A stretch of 64,000 bases of DNA, taken from the NCBI GenBank assembly GCA_015832175.1, contig WJXW01000005.1, positions 2,356,001-2,420,000 of the forward strand, written 5' to 3'. Of the stretch, positions 10,656-21,161 are shown in pieces; within the stretch, counting starts at the first letter, position 1, and each line of letters opens with the position of its first letter. Origin of the DNA: Paraphaeosphaeria minitans. Taxonomy: Eukaryota; Ascomycota; Dothideomycetes; Pleosporales; Didymosphaeriaceae. Position numbers and translations under genes: made by a program. The notes beneath the pieces are model-generated. The model made no database searches. It was not told the origin of the DNA and saw only the letters and a program-made list of their open reading frames with translations.

Positions 10656-11690
10656 ATGGTGTTGGAGGCTTCTATGATAATGTAAGTGCCAGACTGCCGC
10701 CACCAGCCATTGTTCGCTAACTATTCGCAGCGTCGACAACAGCGAGGCAAGTCGCAACGGTGACTATGTGTACGTATCGGGCTATTGCGGGTACAATTTC
10801 AGGTCACTGACGTCGCAATAGACCGTCGCGATGGGAGGCGCAAGCCGATGCCGTGAACCTTATCTTCTCCGCAAAGACTGGGGCAAACCCAGAGTCGTCG
10901 GTCGGTCTCATGAGCATGGGAGGCAGCCAACCCGAGATTCTCACCACCCTCACTACGGACATCGGCAAGGTTCTCGACGGACTACACCGGACTAAGATAA
11001 AGGGTACCTCGCACTTCTCTACCGGCATCAACGTCGCCGCAGTACGTCTTCCGAACATTTGCCTCTTTCATCATGGAACTGATGGCTGTATAGTTGGCAC
11101 TCAAGCATCGCCAGAACAAGTCACAGAAGCAACGGATAGTGCTCTTCACCTGCAGTCCGATCGAAGAGGAGGAGAAGGATCTCGTGAAGCTGTCGAAGCG
11201 CATGAAGAAGAACGGCATAAGCGTGGATATCATTGCGTTTGGCGAGCTTGGAGATGACACAAAGAGGAAGCTGGAGAAGTTCAGTGAGGCATGCCAGAGT
11301 GCCGAGGGATCACATCTTGCGATCATTCAGCCCAGCTCCAATCTACTCAGCGACTCCCTCATAACGACACCCATACTCGGCGGAGACGCTAGCTCGGGAG
11401 GTGCAGGTGCAAGCAACGCGGGCGGAGAAGGCGGAGACTCCGGCGGCAACTCGTTCGAATTCGGAGTGGACCCCTCGGTGGATCCCGAGCTTGCATTGGC
11501 GTTGCGAATGAGTTTCGAGGAGGAGAAAGCACGACAAGAGAAGGAGAAGAAGTCCAAAGAGGCTGCCGAAGGCAAGTCCGAGCTTGAGCCTGTGGCTGAA
11601 GGTGACGAGAAGCAGCCCTTGTTGGACGATCAGGGCGAGGCAAGCGGAAGCAAGGACAAGAAGGATGATGACAAGATGGACACAGCATGA
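10656..11690 (+). CDS. rpn10: 26S proteasome regulatory subunit Rpn10 (ubiquitin receptor)
   Basis: Four exons: 10656-10681, 10731-10769, 10822-11041, 11094-11690 (introns of 49, 52 and 52 bp, all GT-AG). Product 293 residues. It begins MVLEASMIIVDNSEASRNGD, the conserved start of the VWA domain, with its MIDAS-like DNS motif. The VWA domain covers about residues 1-190. A single ubiquitin-interacting motif lies near residue 225 (DPELALALRMSFEEE). The tail is Lys/Glu-rich and ends KDDDKMDTA. Rpn10 sits at the lid-base interface of the 19S particle and binds polyubiquitin chains. The presence of one UIM fits fungi. Intron-rich 5' ends are usual for this gene. Confidence 0.95.
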
Positions 11691-12157
11691 GCCGCGTGCC
11701 ATGGCGATCGATGAGCATCCCAGGCGTTCAAGGCTAGAAGAACCATGCTTCCGCATAACGAATGTCGGCGCATCTCGACGCAGATGCCAGAAGCGGCTTT
11801 CCAAATAGAATATGTTTGAGGCACACACTTGTTTCGGTATTCAGATGTATGCGCAAGGTCCCTAGTCTCTGCTGTGACTTATTGTATCTGTTTGTGGAAA
11901 ATATGCCTCATTATATAGCCCCTGCCTCGGCCATTGCTCCTTCTCTCTCTCTCTCTCTCTCACTCATCCCAAGGGTACTTCGCCCCAGCTCCGGGAGTCC
12001 GCAGTTTTGAGTGTCGGTGGACACACGATCGCTCTCTCGCTGTGCAGATTCTGTCCTCCCCGCTGGACCTCCCGGCCAGCCAGCCGTGTACTTACATAAT
12101 CTCAGCCACATAAAGCCCCAGGCCTTAGATGATATCACTTCGTTCCGCATCTTCCCT
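11691..12157. other. Convergent intergenic region, rpn10 / trs23 (with a TC microsatellite)
   Basis: 3' ends of both flanking genes. A (TC)n run occupies 11941-11962. No gene seen. Confidence 0.5.
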
Positions 12158-12743
12158 TCAACCCCTCAACTTGATGAATCCGTCCAGTGCTCGATCAAAC
12201 TTCTCACACCTGATCGGCATCTCCACTGTGTAGAAGGGGTTCTTCATCACAAAGTCGGCATACAACTCGTAGATCTTCTTCATTGTGGTATCGATATTCG
12301 GTTGTTGTGGCTCGGTGAACAGGAGGAACTTGATTCCGGTAATGGTCTGGAAGCACTGCATGCGGAATTGTGACGTCTCGAGGACTTCGATGCCGGTTGG
12401 GCGGTGGGTAAAAGGAGAAGGAGCGAGATTTGCGGCGGGCGCAGAGAAGGCTGGAGGTACGGGTGGGTTCGGGCAGAGCTGCTTGGTAATTGCGTGCATG
12501 CTAGGTGCTGAATTAGACGATTAGAAGGGTGAAATCGAAGTAGATAGCATACCCATGGAATGAGCCTGCAAGCATGAGCAGGTCGTTGCTGTTGAGCTTC
12601 TGCATGCCAGCATGGAATTCGCGGTTGAAGATCAGTCCGCCGGATTTGCTGATCACGAACAGTGCGAAGACAACCCTACACAAGTCAGTGCCATGTCGCA
12701 GTACGCATAGCGCAAGCCTGGCACATGCGGTGATAGCTCACAT
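12158..12743 (-). CDS. trs23: TRAPP complex subunit Trs23/TRAPPC4
   Basis: The coding sequence is inferred as 12742-12743 (only the bases AT), 12553-12675 and 12158-12500, with introns 12676-12741 (66 bp, donor GTGAGC) and 12501-12552 (52 bp, donor GTATGC). The start codon itself is therefore split: AT from exon 1, G from exon 2. The product is 155 residues, beginning MVVFALFVISKSGGLIFNRE, typical of TRAPPC4. The longin-type fold continues through HGMHAITKQL and GIKFLLFTEPQQPNID. The conserved block KKIYELYADFVMKNPFY then leads to MPIRCEKFDRAL. It acts as a core subunit of TRAPP, the Rab GEF (Ypt1/Rab1) at the Golgi. No alternative in-frame ATG precedes the conserved N-terminus, which supports the split codon. 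It is divergent from the tandem-UBC gene. Confidence 0.9.
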
Positions 12744-13178
12744 CGTGAAGACCAGGAGCACGATGCCCCCACTTTCTGTCTGCTCACAGGCGCCCTCTAC
12801 ACAGCTCGATGCAAGTCCGCCTCAACGGTGATGGTCAAACTCTCAGGAGTGCTTCGTGACGTCCAAAATCACTTTTTCGTTACTTTGGATAACGGTGTCT
12901 TCGCGACCTGACGCACGGTCGTGGTATTGGAGACCCCGAACAGCAGTGACCTAATCCCTGCCCCACCCTGGTTGAACTCGCGGCGAGCTGGCGCTGCTTC
13001 ACCCAGGCTCCACACTGCAACCTCGACCAGACGGCGGCGGCCTCTGAACTACACTACAAACACCCGCCACCGTCCCGTCTCTCGCTGATTACAATCCCCA
13101 GTATACTAATTCAACCTTGACAGCGGCAGCTCCTGCGCGGACCGTCCCTGCGCTTGGTCTCGCCCAGGTGCACATACG
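12744..13178. promoter_or_regulatory. Shared divergent promoter region, trs23 / tandem-UBC gene
   Basis: 435 bp between the two coding starts; both promoters must lie here. No further gene or repeat seen. Confidence 0.5.
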
Positions 13179-14724
13179 ATGTCGAACCAATCGATCCTGC
13201 GTATAACACGCGTACGTGTCCCGCTGCGCGTATGAAACCTTCATAATCTGACGATCTTCAGGAACTGAGCGAGATACAGCGGGGTTCGGATCTGTGTGCG
13301 TCCCAATAATTGCTGCCTAAGGATTATGCCATTTGCTAACGTATGCCAGCACTCGCGGTTGCCTGCCGCGACATTGACGTTCGACATGTGCGTGCCTTGA
13401 TCATCGGGCCTCCAGACACCCCCTACGAGTTCGGCTTTTTTGAGTTTACTGCCAAGTTCACCAAAGAATACCCCACGAAAGCTCCCCACGTCCAGTGTAT
13501 CACGACAAACGGCGGACATACCAGATTCAACCCGAACATCTACGCTAGCGGAAAGGTCTGCTTGTCAATCCTTGGGTATGGGCAATGTTGCGTAGAGGGA
13601 GAGGGTAGGCTAACAGTGTGCAGCACATGGCGCGGCGAGCGGGGCGAGGAGTGGTCTTCCGCGCAAGGTCTGGAGTCGATCTTGATATCCATACAGAGTC
13701 TTATGTCTACGAACCCATACGAGAATGAGCCCGGCTTCGAAGACGCCAAATCCGACTACGATAAGAAGAACCAGACTGCTTATGTAAACAAGATTCGGCA
13801 CGAGACACTGCGCATATCCGTGATCGAGCGACTAGAGGACTACATGGGCATCAAGCGAGGAAAGCCGTCTCAAGTGACTGTTTACAATGCAGAGGAAGAC
13901 TACCAGTCGGGCGCTGGCGATGCGCCCTTCGAGCCGTTCAAAGATCTTTGCAAGCGCCGGTTCCTCTGGTATTATGAGTCGTACCTTGCCAGCATCGAGG
14001 CCGAGATGAAGAAACACCAGGAGGGCGATCGTTTCGAAAAGATGCCTTTTGAGGGTCCAGGTAATGCTATGGAGGGCGCCTTCCAGTACCCGCAGCTCAA
14101 GGAGCGCCTCCAAACGATTCTGGCGAAACTGAACGAAGAGACGCTGGGCTGGGCCACCGAAGGCATGAGAGCTGTTGAGAAGGAGATGGGCATCGCAAGC
14201 AACCTCCAGCGACAATTCGAGCAGATTGTCGAGAACTACAAGAAGAACGACGCGGTGACGCTCGATCTGGACCTGGTCGACAAGAATCCATTCGTCTGGC
14301 GCCTGCTGTTCTTCGGTCGACCGATGACCCACCTCGACGGAGGCATGTTCCGCATCATAATCCACGTCAGTCCGAAGTTCCCGGATGTCCTACCGCGCGT
14401 GAAGTTCGACACCCCCATCTTCCATCACCGGGTCTCCCCGGATGGCGTGCTCTGCTACAATGCTACCAGGAAGGACGACATGCGCTCGCATATCGAGGCC
14501 ATCATCGAGGCTATCGAGGAGGAGTCGCCTGCCTACGATCCGCGCACTCTTGTTAACCTCGAAGCCGCAAGGCTCTTCTGGGGTGGCCCCGACCAAAAGA
14601 AGCTGTATAACCGACGTCTTCGACGGTCGGCACAAGACAGTGCTGAGTGAGTGAAACCGTATTCAGACCCCTTGTTGGAAATGGCTGCTAACGTTAAATC
14701 GGCTGCTGTAGGAACTGCTTCTAA
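13179..14724 (+). CDS. UBE2Z-like ubiquitin-conjugating enzyme with a second C-terminal UBC-like domain
   Basis: Exons: 13179-13211, 13262-13295, 13350-13575, 13624-14646 and probably 14712-14724. Introns are 50, 54, 48 and 65 bp; the 48 bp one (13576-13623) is in frame and interrupts the active-site region. Product 442 residues. UBC domain 1 spans about residues 5-160: HxN-type region RFNPNIYASGKVCLSIL with catalytic Cys93, then GTWRGERGEEWSSAQ and ISIQSLMSTNPYENEPGFE, all closest to UBE2Z/Use1. After a helical linker, about residues 315-435 look like another UBC fold, in which HHRVSPDGVLCY aligns a Cys (375) with the E2 active site. The last intron has a GTGAGT donor, a CTAAC branch and a TGTAG acceptor. 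If it is retained, the protein stops at 14650 (439 residues) without the final NCF. Partner E1 and substrates are unknown. Confidence 0.85.
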
Positions 14725-15081
14725 TTCGGTTCTTTGGGTTTGTTCTATTTTATGACGATAACGGCTTTAGCATCAATGCTAGATTGAGAGTTGATACCCG
14801 GCCCCTATCACTTGGGTCCACGCACTAGGAGTCTCGGGCGGTAGTTTACGGCGCATTTTAATTTACACGGATCGGCTCGGATTGGACGGCATGGAAATGG
14901 TTGAGTGCATCATCTGGCACGGCGCATCACTACGTTTTCACAACCGCATGGCTATCGATGAAGGAATGGCCATACGTACGAAAGATCCAGGACAGGATCT
15001 GGCCTAGTGATTACAATATCTACAAAGCGTTTCCTACTAATAAGTATTATATCCCGTGACTAGTGAGCCTGAAGCGTCTGT
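14725..15081. other. Convergent intergenic region, tandem-UBC gene / erg26-like gene
   Basis: 3' flanks of two converging genes. Nothing else recognised. Confidence 0.5.
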
Positions 15082-16200
15082 CTATTGATCCTTCTTCTGC
15101 GCCGCCTTCGCCTCGTTCTCAAGCTGCCACCGCACACCCCTCCGCACCCCCTCATCCAGCTGCACAAGCGGCACATACCCCAACCTTCGCTTCGCCTTGC
15201 TGATATCGTGGTACTTGTTGAACGTGCTATACCTCACCTGCTTGCGCGTGATGTTCGGCGTCCGGCCCAGCACCCAGAACAAATTCTCCAAGATGGCTCC
15301 CAAGCCCATCGCGAAGTCGCGATCGAGCTTCCACACGGCGCTGAGTGGCCGCCGATCGCCCGCCTCATGCCACACTGCCCGCGCGAAGTCCCAGAAGTAC
15401 ACGGGCTGGCCGTTGGTAATGAAGAAGGCTTCACCGTCCACGCGCTCCGTGTCGAGCGGCACCGTCGGCAGCATTTTGTGGCTGTACAGCAGCGCCTGGA
15501 CCGCGAGCAGGTGCCCGTACGCCACGTTCTCCACGTACGTAAAATCGAACAGGTTGTCGTTGGCGCCGACCTGGAATTTCGTCTGCCCCTTGCGGAACGC
15601 GGAAATCATGGGCGGGAGGAGCTGCACGTCGCCCTCGCCGAAGATGCCCGCGGGGCGGATCGCGCAGGTGAGAAAGGACGCGGGCGTGCGGTTCGCGGCG
15701 AGCACGGCGGTCTCGGCGTAGGCTTTGGTCGAGGTGTAGTACTCTGGCTGCGCGGCGCCGGTGACCATGGGCCAGTCCTCGTCTGCGTTGACGAGCTCGG
15801 TGTCTGGGCCCAGAACCACAGAGGCAGAAGACGTGTACACGAATGCCTTTACGCCCGTCTCTTGCGCTGCAGCAAGTAGATTCTTCGTCCCTTCGACATT
15901 GACCTTGTCGTGCACGGCGGCGGGGAGGTGGAAGTGCGGGGAGGCAGTGTGGATGATTGCGTCTGGGCGGAGTTGTGCGAAGAGGGCCTCGAGCGCGTGG
16001 AGGTCGGTGATGTCACCGTCGTGGTAGGAGACGGTGGGAGAGGCGTGGCGGTTGGCCGTGGTGCGCAGGTCGAGGACGGAGATGCGGGTTTGAGGGTGCC
16101 GCTTTGCGATGAGGGAGACGATGTGCGAGCCGAGAAAGCCGCAGCCACCGACGACGAGGACGTGGCCGAGCGAGGGGACGGGGGCTTTGGCGGCTGCCAT
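15082..16200 (-). CDS. erg26: 3-beta-hydroxysteroid dehydrogenase family protein, probable sterol-4-alpha-carboxylate 3-dehydrogenase
   Basis: Single exon, 372 residues, near the usual family length (~340-370). The start at 16200 is the ATG just before the Rossmann fold. NAD(P)-binding motif GGCGFLGSHIV is at about residues 18-28; the DGDIT motif follows. The catalytic YxxxK lies in PEYYTSTKAYAE, and substrate-loop sequence AIRPAGIFGEGD is typical of Erg26. The enzyme removes the C-4 carboxyl group of sterol intermediates by oxidising the 3-hydroxyl, in the C-4 demethylation complex with Erg25, Erg27 and Erg28 at the ER. A membrane-facing hydrophobic segment (AILENLFWVLGRTP) is consistent with this. 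Fungi also carry paralogous 3-beta-HSD proteins in secondary metabolism, so the Erg26 identity is probable, not certain. Confidence 0.8.
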   Translation of the reverse strand: MAAAKAPVPSLGHVLVVGGCGFLGSHIVSLIAKRHPQTRISVLDLRTTANRHASPTVSYHDGDITDLHALEALFAQLRPDAIIHTASPHFHLPAAVHDKVNVEGTKNLLAAAQETGVKAFVYTSSASVVLGPDTELVNADEDWPMVTGAAQPEYYTSTKAYAETAVLAANRTPASFLTCAIRPAGIFGEGDVQLLPPMISAFRKGQTKFQVGANDNLFDFTYVENVAYGHLLAVQALLYSHKMLPTVPLDTERVDGEAFFITNGQPVYFWDFARAVWHEAGDRRPLSAVWKLDRDFAMGLGAILENLFWVLGRTPNITRKQVRYSTFNKYHDISKAKRRLGYVPLVQLDEGVRRGVRWQLENEAKAAQKKDQ

Positions 16201-16896
16201 GGTGGGCAGTTGAATTTGGAGAAGGGGTGTTTGGGGTGCGGAGGAGAGGGAGTGATTTCAAGCTATCAGATAGCTCCCGCTGCGGGCCAGAGTCTGGGCA
16301 CTACTGGGCACTCGTACCTACCCGGGTCAAGTTAGGTACCTACCCGTCGATCCGCCGACGATGACTTCGACATGACTTTCTCCGGCGAATTATCACTACT
16401 GCGAAAGGAAAAACTTGGAGAGAATGGCAGTCGTCTTGCACGCATGCGGGGTAGGTGGCAATGCGGAGGTTTTTCAGAAGACATACCTACCTACCTACCT
16501 ACCTACCTAGTGATGAAAGCTCCCGTCGACTTGCTCACTCACTTATTCCCCACTACCGACCAGTATGGGTTTACCTCACAATAACACACAGTCAAACGCC
16601 CACAGTGGATGTCCACATTGATGCAGTTTCTTGGTGCATTTCTCGTTGAGAAATTGCATTTTTTATCAACACCCACTATGGCCACCCTGATGAGCTTAGT
16701 TATAAGATTATGGGCCTGCGGGGGCTTCGATCGGTTCGAGTATAAAACTACAATATTGAAACACATAACCCCCATTAGTAATTAACTCCCGAGTTTAGTA
16801 GATACGTTGGTGGAAATTATAGGTCTCTACACCAACACACTCAGGGCTCTCGGAAAACGAAAGACTTGAGCGCCGCTATCAATTACACAGTTGACT
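16201..16896. other. Intergenic region upstream of erg26-like gene
   Basis: Contains a short (CCTA)n run at 16487-16509 and an A+T-richer stretch 16640-16860. A GGTTCGAGT sequence near 16733 recalls a tRNA T-loop, but no cloverleaf can be built around it. No gene called. Confidence 0.5.
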
Positions 16897-18866
16897 TCAT
16901 ATCGACAACGGCTCGCTGTACCTCATTTCTACCCTCTCTAGACCACATATCACTTTCTCGTACATCTCATTCAACTTCTTTGGGTCTCTCATCTCCTCGA
17001 CTGTCCATTTCGGCACATCTAAGCACCAGCGGATGATTTCAGCATGCATGTGTACCATTTTACCGCTCTCCAACCACTTTGCCATTTCGTTGTTTGTTCG
17101 CATCCTGATAAACTGTGACTGGACCGGATCAAGCTTGTCGATAATTGGCTTGTATATCTGCTCATCGTTGTCGAAGAAGCTCCACAGTTCGTACAGCACG
17201 AGACCCAGGCAATAAAACATATTCCCACTGTTCGTACTTGAGGGTTTCTCGAGGATGGTACTAAAGTGCGGCTTTTGCAGGATCCTGTCCAGCGTGTCGT
17301 CGGAGAATAGCACGATGTTGTGGAAACCCCAAACAAGGCTGGAGAATGGCGTGCAGGTGAACTTGAGCACGGCAGTAGCAATTCTTCTGCACAGACGGAG
17401 TATATCCGTTTCGGTGATGAAACCGTCACTGCAAGATTGCCCCACCGCCTTGTTGATTTCGGATAGCTTCCACCGATTCTTTTCCTTGTGCACGTCGACT
17501 AGTCGTGTGTCTGCAACGGTGTACTGTCGTTGGATCGCAAGTTCCCATTCTGGCAAATGCTGTGTGACGGAGCTGTGTCTCAGCAAGCAACCTTCGACTG
17601 CTCCCAAGCTCTGCATTACGTTGGAATCTAGCCAGACCTCACTCTCATTGCTCCCGCAGCTCGGCTCCTCGATTGATAATCGAAACCTGACGTTGCTCTC
17701 GAGGTCAAAGCTGGGAAGTGAAGACTCCAACAGGAAATCGATAACATGCGCCTCATGTTCCGTGCAGCGTTTGTACAGAACTCCGTATAGGCTTTGGTAT
17801 GCTTCGTGCGCGAACAAGAGGTTCAAGAGTCGGAAGTTTCTTTCGCATGCAGCAGACAGCTGCTTGATGCTGGTAGTGATATTTTGGATGATGTTTTGGA
17901 TGTCGGTGCGTGCAAATGCATGTAAAGGTGCCTTTGACCGGATAGGTGATGATCTTTTATCTACCGAAACGTCTGGCTTCCTCTTCTGCTGTCTCGGAGA
18001 CCTTCTTGGGCTCACACCGGTTAACTTCTAGCGACGTGAGTAGCGGTTCGAACGTTGATTTAGAGTAATGTTGACGCACCCTATTATCTACCGACCCCGC
18101 TATGTTTGCTGCTTCTTCCAAAGTCTTGTGCAGCTTGAAGAGGCTTTCGTGTGCAGTTTCCAGAATGTGAGTCGGGTCTTCGGGAAATCGTGCCTAAGCC
18201 CGTTCAGTCGCAACTTGTGAATGTACAACGTCTACTCACTCCAGTAATACCTCGTACAAGACGGTCTTGGAAGCATGTCCAGAAGTTCCAAAGCCTCTCC
18301 TTTTCTCGAGATACCTCCCTCCAGGCGTGGCCCATGTTCTTGTGGTCTCTGTCAATCTTGTAGATCAACGACCGCACTAGCTGCACTTGTTCAAGTCCAT
18401 CGTTGTATCTAGAAATATCCGAAGGCTGTGGGTTACACCTTCGAGAACCAATGTAGTGACTATGATGATGGTCTCGCTCAGGATTCGCGGGAAGCCCGTA
18501 CGGCGGTTGGCGTTGGGCAGCAAACAAACCTGGCTGATCGCGTAGGTCTTTAACGTTTGAGTCCAAATGCCCTTCGTGTTTTATCCATACGGATTTCTCA
18601 CCTCTCGAGGCTTTCGGAGACTGTCCGGAAACTCCCAATGCTCTCTCAGTGAGTTTGTTTACCATGTCAGGGATTGGGGTCAACTTGTCGCGGATACTCT
18701 GTTGCAAATTTTTGGTCTCCATTGGCACGAACAACGTCGTATTAGTAATGTTGAATTGCATGTTAGCCACACCACTTTGGTCATTCCCGTTCGTTTCATT
18801 CTTCCAGCCTGGCATTGAAACGTGCCCCCATCCTGTCGGGTCTGGCAGTATTCTCCGAGGAAGCAT
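16897..18866 (-). CDS. Uncharacterised fungal protein, C-terminus resembling DUF7580
   Basis: Three exons: 18240-18866, 18080-18193, 16897-18027 (introns of 46 and 52 bp; GT-AG). Product 623 residues. The first half is hydrophilic, with a helical block around residues 175-245 (DHKNMGHAWREVSREKERL, then HILETAHESLFKLHKTLEE). A basic segment follows (SPRRSPRQQKRKPDV). The C-terminal ~250 residues contain ILRLCRRIATAVLKFTCTPF and, later, NMFYCLGLVLYELW, which resemble the kinase-like DUF7580 domain of fungal self/non-self recognition proteins. That similarity is from memory and weak. An in-frame stop lies just upstream of the ATG at 18866, so an additional 5' exon is possible but not visible. 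It sits beside a SesA-like gene, a context that fits the accessory or allorecognition idea. Function unknown. Confidence 0.55.
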
Positions 18867-19530
18867 ATTGGCGCATTGAGTATCGAACACGTAGGTTTAA
18901 GCGGTAATGTGTACAGATGCAGAGAGTATTATGGCGACTTCATGATCAAAAAGAAGGTGAGCTGTCGGGAAGCCTGCTGCAGGAGGAATATGAATCCACA
19001 AGATCGCATCAGCTGGGCTGAGAGCTGCATTAGTGGGATTACCGTGCAGAGAAACAGAACAGGCACCGAAAGTCTTATCCAATCGTAATGAGCCATTCAC
19101 TCCTTAACTGATAACCTACATCCTGGCAAATCAGCCGTGGCACTATAACCACGTGATACCATTTGATTGATCGAGGTTGCATGATTGATCGTCGGAGCAG
19201 GTCTAGGCGAGAGTGCTTACTGCATGAAGGGATTGCACACAGTTGGCTGGCAAAGGTTATTTCGCCATCGGGGCTATATCCAAAGCAACACAGGACGTTC
19301 TCTCATAGGGATCATTATAAATCACAGGTCTGCACGGCACGTATGCTTTACAAGCATATCTGATCAAGGTGCAAAAAAAGACTAGGTTGTTCTAGCATGG
19401 GTAGTCGTGGCCGATAGCAAGAAGGTGAAATGGTTTTACACATATATCAATGCTTACCAAGTCGATTCCTTATGTCTCTTCGTGATCGTCTAGCCGATGA
19501 TCTTGCTTATTGTATCAGCTACGTCGATAT
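18867..19530. other. Intergenic region between two island genes
   Basis: A hydrophobic 55-codon frame starts at 19097 on the minus strand (MAHYDWIRLSVPVLFLCTV) and ends before 18928. It could be a small secreted or membrane peptide, or chance. No other feature. Confidence 0.35.
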
Positions 19531-20630
19531 TCAGTGTTCGGCCGAGGCCGACTCACCTTCGAATTTTTGCACTCTCCCCTCTTTCACACGATCGTGATAT
19601 CTGTACGCGGCTTCACCCTGGGCCTTCAAGACTTCCATAATTTGGTCTCCGCTGAGTTTAGCGAATAACGCCTCCGTCCTTGCCGTTTGTTCAGTCATGA
19701 CTTTATTGAACTCTACATCCGATATGGCATAGTTGATCTGGCAAGATTGGCCACTGGCAACATTGCCGAGAATCTCTGTGTGTCTAGGCCTGATGAAGCC
19801 TTTTTCTCCGATGGGCCCGTTGATTTGAACAGCCTGGTCGAGAGTAAGGTTATCCTGGAGAGTTATGGTGAAAGCCTCCAGAGCATCTCGCTTGTCGCTT
19901 TCGATTCCAAGCTGGTCCAGATCGTCTTTGTCTAGCTTCTCGCTTTCGATTCCGAGCTCATCCAGTTCTTCTTCACCAAGCGTGATGTTTCCGTCCACTA
20001 TTAGGGTCAGTATGTGCCAGACTGTATGCCAGGTGGGGGTCCCCTTACCGCCTGGTTCTTTGCCATCTACAACCTCTGCAATAGCCAATCCTCTAAAGCC
20101 GCTCAGTACCTGTTTCAACATTGCTTCAACGCTCACAATCTTCTCTAACTTCGCGAGGAAGACCTTGTTTGTCGAGACAGTTAGGCCAACATGTGCGCCC
20201 TGGATCTTGAGCATTAGACTCGACTTGAACTTTGCAATCTGCCCCGTGAGGAGCTCCAGATCAGCTTTCTGATCTTTTCCATGTTTGAATCGAACAATAA
20301 AACCTGAGTCCTCCATCACCTTGAGAAGATCCTCAAGGTTCTGTGCCAGCACCGCAATCTCCGCGATTTCTGCAGTGACGCTCCGCGTGCGAAGAGCTTC
20401 CTCTTTTGACACAACATCTATGATGTCTCTGAGTGAACTGACTTCTTCCTGACTGTACTTGATGACCCGACGAAGGCCCTTCTTATCGTTTGAGGTCTTG
20501 ATACGATCCGCAATGTCAATAGCAGCTTGCAGAAGCTGCACAACGGCGGCTATGCCACCAATTATTTCGAGGCCACTCTGCCGCCATGTCAGCAAACACC
20601 ATTAGCCTGAAGTTCTATGCATATTACCAT
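19531..20630 (-). CDS. SesA/HeLo-like protein with two HET-s-like pseudo-repeats
   Basis: Inferred exons: 20628-20630 (just the ATG), 20049-20577 and 19531-19997. The introns are 20578-20627 (donor GTAATA) and 19998-20048 (51 bp, in frame). Product 332 residues. The N-terminus SGLEIIGGIAAVVQLLQA is a hydrophobic helix typical of SesA/HeLo-like cell-death or STAND N-terminal domains, and a helical domain runs to about residue 165. Next comes a doubled acidic motif (LDELGIESEK / LDQLGIESDK). Then two ungapped 24-residue pseudo-repeats occur near residues 225-280, centred on DQAVQINGPI and GQSCQINYAI. Each has the N-x7-QIN-x2-I pattern, reminiscent of HET-s amyloid motifs. A 60-residue charged tail ends the protein. 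No NACHT, NB-ARC or other effector domain is attached. In the best-known systems such motifs pass an oligomerisation signal from an NLR to a pore-forming effector. Here that role is a hypothesis. Confidence 0.6.
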
Positions 20631-21161
20631 TATCTCAGGGATCGTGGAACCGCATACAGTTGTGCGAAGCTGCTCCTGTCTACTCCAAGTAATACCAAAG
20701 CGCGATCTAGGCAGCCTTTGATGATAAAAACCAACAGCGGATAGCCCACCGGTGAAACTGCCGGCAGAAGCTCACCGGTGAAGCTGCTGACCAAAAGCTC
20801 ACCAGGCTGCCGACCCGAGCCTTTGGTACCCGCAGACTTATCTCCTCTATACGGGATTGTGCGGGGTCTGTACCTATCAAAAGAGCTTCCGCATTTCGTT
20901 ATGATCCTATGCATGCCGTATATACTCGATTAGCCTAACTTTTCTATATCCGGCGGTATCGAGCCGGAACTGAACGGATCACACTGAAGGCGTGCGATAA
21001 GTACAACCGGGATGTATGGAAGCCCTCCCACAGTACGGTTTCAAGCGAATCATGTTCATCACCATGTTGGGTGGGGTCTATTGGCAAGTGAAGTGATGCT
21101 ATTTCTACCATATGATACGTCTCTCTCGAAGCAATGATGCGGGATTTGGTGTCAGCGCAGG
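20631..21161. other. Intergenic region with short 26-27 bp repeats
   Basis: Three imperfect copies of a CACCGGTGAAACTGCCG-type unit lie at 20747-20813 (starts 20747, 20773, 20800). Minus-strand frames here are short. No gene called. Confidence 0.5.

Noticed and set aside
16683..16745. tRNA-like stretch containing GGTTCGAGT
   Set aside because: Acceptor, D and anticodon stems cannot be paired.
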